Source: Paludibacteraceae bacterium (lineage in GTDB: Bacteria; Bacteroidota; Bacteroidia; Bacteroidales; Paludibacteraceae). Taken from it: a DNA stretch of 64,000 nt. The stretch is from the NCBI GenBank assembly GCA_017517845.1, contig JAFWXW010000001.1, positions 62,001-126,000 of the forward strand, in the 5' to 3' direction. Position numbers and translations under genes: made by a program. Below are positions 27,038-33,156 of the stretch, in pieces. Position 1 is the stretch's first letter, and each line of letters opens with the position of its first letter. The notes beneath the pieces are model-generated. The model made no database searches and was not told the origin of the DNA. It worked only from the letters and a program-made list of their open reading frames with translations.

Positions 27038-27045
27038 CAAAGGTA
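27038..27045 (-). promoter_or_regulatory. -7 promoter element for the glycosyltransferase
   Basis: TACCTTTG on the minus strand, ending 5 bases before the ATG, so the transcript would be leaderless or nearly so. Confidence 0.6.
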
Positions 27046-27078
27046 GTGATTTTTAATTGAAAATCGTATAAAATATTG

Positions 27079-27086
27079 TACTTTTG
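27079..27086 (+). promoter_or_regulatory. -7 promoter element for the btuF-like gene
   Basis: TACTTTTG, about 90 bp before the lipoprotein ATG; the leader between them holds degenerate heptamer repeats. Confidence 0.6.
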
Positions 27087-27090
27087 TAGG

Positions 27091-27115
27091 AGAGTTAGGA
27101 GTGTGGAGTTAGGAC
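27091..27115. repeat. Heptanucleotide repeat, locus 3 (degenerate)
   Basis: GTTAGGAGTGTGGAGTTAGGA, about three units with substitutions, in the leader of the lipoprotein gene. Confidence 0.75.
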
Positions 27116-27177
27116 GTGTTGATGACCGAAGGGAATAGTGTGGAGTTAAAAGCTTATAATAGAGATATTTATTAAAT

Positions 27178-28305
27178 ATGAAAAACTTATTTATATACAT
27201 TTTATTATCACTAATATTTCTTGGTTGTACTACAAAAAGTGAGGAATTAGGAGTTAGGAGTGAGGAATTAGGAGTTAGGAGTGAGGAGTTTGCTGAGAAT
27301 TTTAGGATAGAAAAAGACTCTGTATATACCAAACTTACAATTATCAGTCCTTGGGAAGAGAATAGGGTGCTTTATACATATTACTTAGTGAAGAATGATT
27401 CTATAAAAGTTCCTTCTGATGGTATAAGAATAAAAGTGCCACTACAAAGTATTGCTATAAACTCTTGTTCTCATGTGGCTTATATTGATGCGTTGGGAGA
27501 AATAGAAAAAATAGTGGCAAGTTCAGACCCTGCATTTGTTTATAATGAGAATTTTAGAAAGAAACTTGCAGAAGGTGGTATTAAAAATTTAGGTGGTTCG
27601 TATGATATGAATTTTGAGCAAATTTTGAGGGAGAAACCAGAGGTTTTAATGGTAACAGGGTTCAACGGAGTTGATAAAACAGCGCTTAGAGTTCAAGAAA
27701 CTGGTATCCCAGTGGTTTACAATTATGAATGGGTAGAAAAATCAGTCTTAGGCAGGGCAGAATGGGTTAAATTGTTTGGAGAAATATTTGATTGTCGAGA
27801 AAAAGCAGATAGCATATTTAATGAAATAAAGACAGAGTATATTAAATGTGCAGAAATGGCAAGTAAGGTGACCAATAAACCTACAGTTTTGAGCGGAACT
27901 CCATATAAAGGTACTTGGTATATACCTGGAGGACAGACTTTTATGGCAGAATTTTTTAGAAATTCTGGAATGGATTATTTTTATAGTGATAATAAAGACA
28001 ATTTTAGTTTGTCACTTAGCCTAGAGACTGTGATGGCTAATTTCTTAGATGCTGATATTTGGGTTGGGGTTGATGTGAAAACTTATGATAGACTTGCAGC
28101 ACAGGATGAAAGATTAATGCTATTTAAACAAATAAAAAATAAAAAAGTTTATCATCATTTAAATAGGACTACAGACACTGGAGGGAATGATTTTTGGGAG
28201 TCTGCAATGCTACGACCTGATATTCTTCTTAAAGATTTTATCAAAATAGCACATCCAGAACTTTTGCCAGAGTGGGAGTTGTATTATTTAGGAATACTAA
28301 ATTAA
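27178..28305 (+). CDS. ABC transporter substrate-binding lipoprotein (BtuF/FhuD-like)
   Basis: 375 aa. Signal peptide with lipobox FLGC (Cys17), so a lipid-anchored periplasmic binding protein. The body has the helical-backbone class III fold: INSCSHVAYIDALGEIEKIV, EKPEVLMVTGFNG-type loop and a late TGGNDFWESAMLRPDILLKD segment. It probably captures cobalamin or a ferric siderophore for the FecCD permease/ATPase encoded in reverse orientation at 23856-25876. Residues 21-37 are two full SEELGVR units plus SEE, read directly from a heptamer DNA repeat (21 bp = 3 heptamers = 7 codons), placed in the linker after the lipid anchor. Confidence 0.9.
   Translation: MKNLFIYILLSLIFLGCTTKSEELGVRSEELGVRSEEFAENFRIEKDSVYTKLTIISPWEENRVLYTYYLVKNDSIKVPSDGIRIKVPLQSIAINSCSHVAYIDALGEIEKIVASSDPAFVYNENFRKKLAEGGIKNLGGSYDMNFEQILREKPEVLMVTGFNGVDKTALRVQETGIPVVYNYEWVEKSVLGRAEWVKLFGEIFDCREKADSIFNEIKTEYIKCAEMASKVTNKPTVLSGTPYKGTWYIPGGQTFMAEFFRNSGMDYFYSDNKDNFSLSLSLETVMANFLDADIWVGVDVKTYDRLAAQDERLMLFKQIKNKKVYHHLNRTTDTGGNDFWESAMLRPDILLKDFIKIAHPELLPEWELYYLGILN
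27239..27291. repeat. Heptanucleotide tandem repeat, locus 4, inside the btuF-like coding sequence
   Basis: About seven units of the GGAGTTA family (GAGGAATTAGGAGTTAGGAG twice). Three units keep frame, giving SEELGVR repeats. Confidence 0.92.
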
Positions 28306-28320
28306 ACACATATTTAAATA

Positions 28321-28450
28321 TTAATTGTTAGTTTATTTCTGAGGCGTGACCGCCCGTGGTCTCGTGAACGGGAGGGGCCCGCGACGTATGTCGTGGGAGG
28401 GATAGGTCGGTGTGCCGACCGTACCTTAAAGAAATAAAGCTAACAATTAA
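28321..28450. repeat. GC-rich multi-hairpin element closed by an AT-rich 20-bp stem
   Basis: The ends TTAATTGTTAGTTTATTTCT (28321-28340) and 28430-28450 pair with one bulge. Inside are hairpins CCCGT/ACGGG (28353-28372), CCCGCGAC-GTAT-GTCGTGGG (28378-28397) and GGTCGG-TGTG-CCGACC (28405-28420). The inside is far richer in GC than all surrounding DNA. It lies between the btuF-like stop and the rpmB promoter; no coding frame. Confidence 0.8.
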
Positions 28451-28528
28451 ATAAAGTCTAACCAAATCACTAAATATTTAATAATATTACAATTGTTGAA
28501 AACTTTTTTGATTTTTATTGCCTAAAAA

Positions 28529-28560
28529 TTTGTGTATTAATAAAAAAATTACTTCCTTTG
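28529..28560 (+). promoter_or_regulatory. Promoter of rpmB-rpmG-DUF4295
   Basis: A -33 box TTTG (28529-28532) and TTCCTTTG (28553-28560, one mismatch from TAnnTTTG) are separated by 20 bp, the spacing typical of Bacteroidota. Confidence 0.65.
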
Positions 28561-28598
28561 CACCTCGAAATAGAGAATAACAAAAAACAAATATAGCA

Positions 28599-28832
28599 AT
28601 GTCAAAAGTTTGTCAAATTACAGGTAAAAAAGCAGGTATCGGAAACAACGTTTCTCACTCAAAAAGACGTACTAAACGTAAATTCGATGTCAATCTTTTC
28701 ACCAAGAAATTTTACTGGGTGGAACAAGACTGTTGGGTTAGTTTAAATGTTTCAGCTAATGGTCTTCGTATAATTAACAAAATGGGATTAGATGCAGCTA
28801 TCCGCCGCGCATCTGAAAAAGGTTATCTATAA
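28599..28832 (+). CDS. rpmB: 50S ribosomal protein L28
   Basis: 77 aa, basic, beginning [29 protein letters not shown] (residues 1-29), which is the L28 signature. Structural protein of the large subunit near the E site. First of three small genes that end at the terminator at 29237. Confidence 0.97.
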   Translation: MSKVCQITGKKAGIGNNVSHSKRRTKRKFDVNLFTKKFYWVEQDCWVSLNVSANGLRIINKMGLDAAIRRASEKGYL

Positions 28833-28858
28833 TCGTTAAATTAGAGGAGATCTAAAAA

Positions 28859-29047
28859 ATGGCTAAAAAAGCAAAAGGAAATAGAGTACAAGTAATTCTT
28901 GAGTGTACAGAACACAAAGAAAGCGGAATGCCAGGCACTTCACGCTATATTACTACTAAAAACAGAAAAAATACTACAGAACGTTTAGAGTTGAAAAAAT
29001 ACAACCCTATCCTTAAACGTGTAACTGTTCATAAAGAAATTAAATAA
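28859..29047 (+). CDS. rpmG: 50S ribosomal protein L33
   Basis: 62 aa with the typical [22 protein letters not shown] stretch (about residues 28-49). Only one Cys (Cys15), so it is the zinc-free (C-minus) form. It sits 26 bp after rpmB with a GGAG-like site in the gap. Confidence 0.97.
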   Translation: MAKKAKGNRVQVILECTEHKESGMPGTSRYITTKNRKNTTERLELKKYNPILKRVTVHKEIK

Positions 29048-29059
29048 TAAAGATATACC

Positions 29060-29212
29060 ATGGCAAAGAAAACAGTCGCAACCTTACAAAAAGGAGAAGG
29101 TCGTTCTTTCTCTAAGGTAATTAAAATGGTACGTTCTCCAAAAACTGGTGCTTACGTATTCCAAGAAGAAATCGTTCACAATGACAAAGTAAAAGAACTT
29201 TTAGCTAAATAA
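29060..29212 (+). CDS. DUF4295 small basic protein
   Basis: 50 aa, starting MAKKTVATLQKGEGRSFSKVIKMV and ending KELLAK. This short Lys-rich family is almost always found directly behind rpmB-rpmG in Bacteroidota, which suggests a ribosome-linked role, but its function is not established. 12 bp follow the rpmG stop before its ATG; a terminator follows 24 bp after its stop. Confidence 0.93.
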   Translation: MAKKTVATLQKGEGRSFSKVIKMVRSPKTGAYVFQEEIVHNDKVKELLAK

Positions 29213-29236
29213 TAAAAGTCTTTACTACACTATATA

Positions 29237-29269
29237 ATCGGGAGAAAGTAATTTCTCCCGATTTTTTTG
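29237..29269 (+). terminator. Rho-independent terminator of the rpmB operon
   Basis: Stem ATCGGGAGAAA with TTTCTCCCGAT and a GTAA loop, followed by a run of Ts. Confidence 0.92.
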
Positions 29270-29311
29270 TATTTTTTTAACAAACACAGATATGATAATA
29301 GAAAAAATTAT

Positions 29312-29319
29312 TATATTTG
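29312..29319 (+). promoter_or_regulatory. -7 promoter element for ftsY-rimO
   Basis: TATATTTG, 50 bp before the ftsY ATG. Confidence 0.65.
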
Positions 29320-29368
29320 TAAGTTAAGTATAATAAACATTGGGCGTTGCCCTAATAAACAAATTTCA

Positions 29369-30337
29369 ATGGGATTTTTTTCGTTTTTTAAAAAAGATAA
29401 CTCAAAAGAGAAAGAAGAAGTTTTAGACAAAGGACTTGCTAAAACAAAAGAAAGTGTGTTTGGTAAAATATCTCGTGCCATAGTGGGTAAGAGTAAGGTT
29501 GATGATGAGGTGTTGGACAACCTAGAAGAGATATTGATTACTTCTGATGTGGGTGTTGATACTACATTAAGAATTATAGAAAGAATACAAGATCGTGTAG
29601 CACGTGACAAATATGTAGGAACAGATGAACTACACAAGATATTAAGAGAAGAAATAGTGGCACTACTAGCAGAAAATAATCTTGATGATTTGGCAGATAT
29701 AGATTATGATTCTTCAGAAAATCCATACGTGATTTTAGTGGTAGGTGTAAATGGAGTAGGTAAAACCACTACTATTGGTAAACTTGCAGCACAGTTTACT
29801 CGTGCTGGTAAAAAAGTTTATTTAGGTGCGGCAGATACATTCCGTGCTGCAGCTGTGGAACAACTTGATATTTGGGGAGAAAGAGTGGGTTGCCCTGTGG
29901 TAAAACAAAAAATGGGTGCAGACCCAGCTTCTGTGGCATACGACACACTTGCTTCTGCAAAAGCCAATAAGGCAGATGTGGTTATTATAGATACTGCAGG
30001 TCGTCTTCACAACAAGGTGGGACTTATGAACGAATTAACAAAGATTCGTAATGTAATGCAAAAATTAGTCCCAGATGCTCCACATGAAGTATTGCTTGTA
30101 TTAGATGGTTCTACAGGTCAAAATGCATTTGAGCAAGCTAAACAATTTACCAAAGCAACTCAAATCACAGCATTGGCAGTAACCAAACTAGACGGAACTG
30201 CAAAAGGTGGTGTGGTTATAGGAATATCAGACCAATTTAAGATACCAGTTAAATACATAGGGTTGGGTGAAAAGATAGACGATTTACAACTTTTTGATAA
30301 AAACGCATACGTTAATACTTTATTAGGTAAACTATAA
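29369..30337 (+). CDS. ftsY: Signal recognition particle receptor FtsY
   Basis: 322 aa from MGFFSFFKKDNSK; the frame is open further upstream to 29267, but that part contains the promoter and is not conserved-looking. GTPase NG domain with G1 GVNGVGKT at residues 126-133, DTAGR at 207-211 and TKLDGTAKGG near 274-283. The short basic-amphipathic N-terminus can bind membrane directly, with no acidic A domain of E. coli type. It receives SRP-ribosome complexes at the membrane. The TAA overlaps the rimO ATG by one base. Confidence 0.96.
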   Translation: MGFFSFFKKDNSKEKEEVLDKGLAKTKESVFGKISRAIVGKSKVDDEVLDNLEEILITSDVGVDTTLRIIERIQDRVARDKYVGTDELHKILREEIVALLAENNLDDLADIDYDSSENPYVILVVGVNGVGKTTTIGKLAAQFTRAGKKVYLGAADTFRAAAVEQLDIWGERVGCPVVKQKMGADPASVAYDTLASAKANKADVVIIDTAGRLHNKVGLMNELTKIRNVMQKLVPDAPHEVLLVLDGSTGQNAFEQAKQFTKATQITALAVTKLDGTAKGGVVIGISDQFKIPVKYIGLGEKIDDLQLFDKNAYVNTLLGKL

Positions 30338-31638
30338 TGAAGAAACCGTCTGTACATTTTATTAGTTTAGGTTGTTCTAAAAATCTAGTTGATTCAGAAA
30401 AACTTATGAAGCAGTTTTCTGCTTGTGGGTTTAAAGTGTATCATGACACCGACTCTAGTGTTGCACCTATAGTGGTAATAAATACCTGCGGTTTTATAGG
30501 TGATGCTAAGCAGGAGAGTATAGATATGATACTTTCATATTGTGACTTGAAAGAGCAAGGAAAGGTAAAAGAAATCTATGTAATGGGTTGTTTGTCAGAA
30601 AGATATAGAAAAGAATTGACAGAAGAAATTCCAGAAGTAGATGGCTTTTATGGTAAATTTGACCATGATAAATTATTAGAAAAACTAAATAAAAAGTATG
30701 ATTCATCTCTTTCAAATGAAAGAGTTCTTACTACTCCCAAACATTATGCTTATCTTAAAATAGCAGAAGGTTGTAACAGAGCATGCTCTTATTGTGCAAT
30801 ACCTATTATTACAGGACCATACAAGAGTAGAACTATTGAGGATATAGAAGATGAGGTGAAATACCTTGTTAAAAATGGAGTGAAAGAGTTTCAAGTAATA
30901 GCTCAGGACTTAAGTTATTACGGACTGGATAATTATAAAAGATTGGCTCTGCCAGAATTAATTAGAAGACTTTCTGATATTCAAGGGGTAGAATGGCTCA
31001 GACTTCATTATGCATATCCAACTCAGTTTCCATACGAGATATTGGATGTGATAAACGAAAGAGAAAATGTATGTAATTATCTAGATTTGGCTCTACAGCA
31101 TAGTTCAGACCACATGTTAAAGCATATGCGTAGGGGTATTACTTATAATCAAACAGTGGAACTTCTTGCCGAAATTCGTAATAAAGTTCCTGATATTTGT
31201 TTGAGAACAACCCTTATGGTGGGGCACCCAGATGAAACAGAAGAAGATTTTCAACACTTATTAAACTTTGTACGTGAACAGAAGTTTGAGAGAATGGGTG
31301 CATTTATGTATTCAAATGAAGAAGGTACTTATGCAGACAAAAATTATGAAGATAATGTGCCAGAGGAGGTGAAAAGAGAAAGATTGGACGCACTTATGCT
31401 TCTTCAACAAGGGATTTCATTTGAATGTAATCAAAAATTAGTAGGCAGAAAAGAAAAGATTATTATAGATAGAGTAGAGGGTGATTATTATGTGGGTAGA
31501 AGCCAGTATGATTCTCCAGATGTGGATACAGAATGTTTGATTAAGAGAGAAGATGGAGAATTATCAATTGGAAATTTCTATAATGCAGAGATTATTAAGG
31601 CAGAAGAGTTTGATTTTTATGCAAAGATTTTAAAATAA
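30337..31638 (+). CDS. rimO: Ribosomal protein S12 methylthiotransferase RimO
   Basis: Radical-SAM enzyme adding a methylthio group to Asp of ribosomal protein S12. 433 aa. The N-terminal cluster Cys residues are C13, C51 and C85; the radical-SAM motif CNRACSYC gives C146, C150 and C153; a C-terminal TRAM domain follows (about residues 370-433). Translationally coupled to ftsY by a one-base overlap. Confidence 0.96.
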   Translation: MKKPSVHFISLGCSKNLVDSEKLMKQFSACGFKVYHDTDSSVAPIVVINTCGFIGDAKQESIDMILSYCDLKEQGKVKEIYVMGCLSERYRKELTEEIPEVDGFYGKFDHDKLLEKLNKKYDSSLSNERVLTTPKHYAYLKIAEGCNRACSYCAIPIITGPYKSRTIEDIEDEVKYLVKNGVKEFQVIAQDLSYYGLDNYKRLALPELIRRLSDIQGVEWLRLHYAYPTQFPYEILDVINERENVCNYLDLALQHSSDHMLKHMRRGITYNQTVELLAEIRNKVPDICLRTTLMVGHPDETEEDFQHLLNFVREQKFERMGAFMYSNEEGTYADKNYEDNVPEEVKRERLDALMLLQQGISFECNQKLVGRKEKIIIDRVEGDYYVGRSQYDSPDVDTECLIKREDGELSIGNFYNAEIIKAEEFDFYAKILK

Positions 31639-31674
31639 TCTCCACTAGAAAAGACGAAACCTATATCAATTACT

Positions 31675-31968
31675 GTGAATAATAAAGAATTACTTTTAGA
31701 ATTGTCCAAGAGATTAGGAAAATCTCAGAAAGAAATTTCTAAAATGTTGGAATATACTTCTGAGGCAATTATCTCTAATTTAAAGAGTGGTAATACTATC
31801 TCTTTTCAAGGATTTGGAAATTTTGAACCTCGTGAGAAGCAGGAGAGAATTATAATAAATCCTGCTACTAAGGAAGTTATAAAAGTGCCTGCCAAGATGT
31901 CTGTCAATTTCAAGGTAGGAACTATTTTTAAGGAAAAAATTAAAAATATAGCACAACGTGGAAAATAA
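31675..31968 (+). CDS. HU-family DNA-binding protein
   Basis: 97 aa, GTG start. The HU/IHF fold is clear: LSKRLGKSQKEISKMLEYTSEAI, then ISFQGFGNFEPREKQERIIINPATKEVIKVPAKMSVNFKVG (the DNA-minor-groove arm lies in the middle). More divergent than canonical HU. It overlaps the next gene, another HU-domain protein, by 11 bp, so the two probably act together, perhaps as a heterodimer. Confidence 0.9.
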   Translation: MNNKELLLELSKRLGKSQKEISKMLEYTSEAIISNLKSGNTISFQGFGNFEPREKQERIIINPATKEVIKVPAKMSVNFKVGTIFKEKIKNIAQRGK

Positions 31969-33061
31969 AAAAGTTACATTACAAGAACTTGCTGACGTAA
32001 TTTCTGCTCAGGCAGGAACTACCAAACGTTTCACTGATAGTTTTTTACGTGAATTAGTTGTTGTAATACAAGAATATTTAGAAAAAGATGGTGTGGTTAA
32101 GGTGAAAGGCTTAGGCACATTTAAACTTTTGTGGATAGAAGCACGTAAAAGTGTGAACGTGGCTACCAAAGAAAGCATAGTTTTACCTGCTCACTACAAA
32201 TTGACCTTTACTCCAGAAGATTCTGTGAAGCAAGAGTTAAATGCAGAAGAAAATATGTCTATAGGTGGAGCTGTAATGATTCAAGATTCAGAAAATGAAG
32301 CAGAACCAATAGAAACAGATGTGGTTGTGGAAACTATTGAAAAACCTATAGAAGACACTATAGAAGAAAACGTGGAAGAACCAGAAAACACAGAAATTAT
32401 TCCAGAAGTAAAATCAGAAGAACCACTTGTAGAAAATACAACAGATTCCAAGGAAAAAGAAATAGAAGTAGTAGAGGTGTCTTCTAAAAAGACTAATAAA
32501 ACATTGATTGGAATTATTGTTATTCTAATATTGGTTATAATAGGTCTTATAGTTTATATCAAGGCTCCAGATATACAAAAACAATTAATGAGCATGGTAA
32601 AACCTACAATTCATGACACTAACTTTGAGGTTATAACCAATCCAGACTCATCTTCTGTAGCTCCTATTGATTCTGTTGTGGTAGCACCTGCAGATTCTCT
32701 TCAGACAGATAGTATAAAGGAAGAACCTGTAGATGAACCAAAAGAAGATATAATAGAGGAATCTAAACCAGAAATTACAATAGAAAACTATACTTATAAG
32801 GCAGCTATGACTGCTCCTACCAGAGAAGTGGTAACCGTGATAGATGGTAGCCGTCTAACTATGGTAGCATATCGAGCTTATGGACATAAAGCTTTTTGGG
32901 TATATGTTTATGATGCCAATAGAGATAGACTAAAACGTCCTTCTGATGTAGAAAAAGGAATGGAACTCCGCATAGCAGATTTACCTAAGGCTTTGGTTAA
33001 TCCTAAGAGTCAGATTTGCTTGGATAAGGCGTATGAGTTAGCAAGGAAATACGACAAATAG
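31958..33061 (+). CDS. HU-domain / transmembrane / LysM fusion protein
   Basis: 367 aa, GTG start. Residues 1-90 form an HU-like DNA-binding domain (RFTDSFLRELVVVIQEYL, VKVKGLGTFKLLWIEARKS). Residues 95-178 are a Glu-rich acidic linker, residues 182-201 one membrane helix (LIGIIVILILVIIGLIVYI region), then a Pro/Ser/Asp-rich spacer. Residues ~288-343 form a LysM-like module (VTVIDGSRLTMVAYRAYGHKAFWVYVYDANRDRL...). With the DNA-binding end inside and LysM in the periplasm it could tie the nucleoid to the cell wall; that is inference. It is translated with the HU gene before it. Confidence 0.85.
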   Translation: MENKKVTLQELADVISAQAGTTKRFTDSFLRELVVVIQEYLEKDGVVKVKGLGTFKLLWIEARKSVNVATKESIVLPAHYKLTFTPEDSVKQELNAEENMSIGGAVMIQDSENEAEPIETDVVVETIEKPIEDTIEENVEEPENTEIIPEVKSEEPLVENTTDSKEKEIEVVEVSSKKTNKTLIGIIVILILVIIGLIVYIKAPDIQKQLMSMVKPTIHDTNFEVITNPDSSSVAPIDSVVVAPADSLQTDSIKEEPVDEPKEDIIEESKPEITIENYTYKAAMTAPTREVVTVIDGSRLTMVAYRAYGHKAFWVYVYDANRDRLKRPSDVEKGMELRIADLPKALVNPKSQICLDKAYELARKYDK

Positions 33062-33087
33062 AAATTATATTGTATAACCTAATAAAT

Positions 33088-33119
33088 TAGGCTGACTAAA
33101 TGGAGAATTAGTCAGCCTA
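33088..33119. terminator. Hairpin terminator after the HU-LysM gene
   Basis: A perfect 12-bp stem TAGGCTGACTAA with an 8-base loop. The T tract after it is weak; it lies between convergent genes and could serve both. Confidence 0.7.
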
Positions 33120-33156
33120 GTTTGTATATGATTATCTCTGGTGGTTAATGTTTACC

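Noticed and set aside
27033..27332. N-terminal extension of the glycosyltransferase frame
   Set aside because: It is mostly translated heptamer repeat (TPNSSLL units) and runs through the btuF-like gene; the Rossmann start MKILFIGPAYP at 27032 with a promoter just upstream is clearly better.
28321..28450. Possible tRNA or known riboswitch, because of the cloverleaf look
   Set aside because: No T-loop GTTCNANNC or anticodon arm of the right size, and no cobalamin-box or other riboswitch consensus was recognised despite the btuF-like neighbour.
29267..29368. N-terminal extension of FtsY
   Set aside because: It covers the TATATTTG promoter; MGFFSFFKK is the normal Bacteroidota FtsY start.
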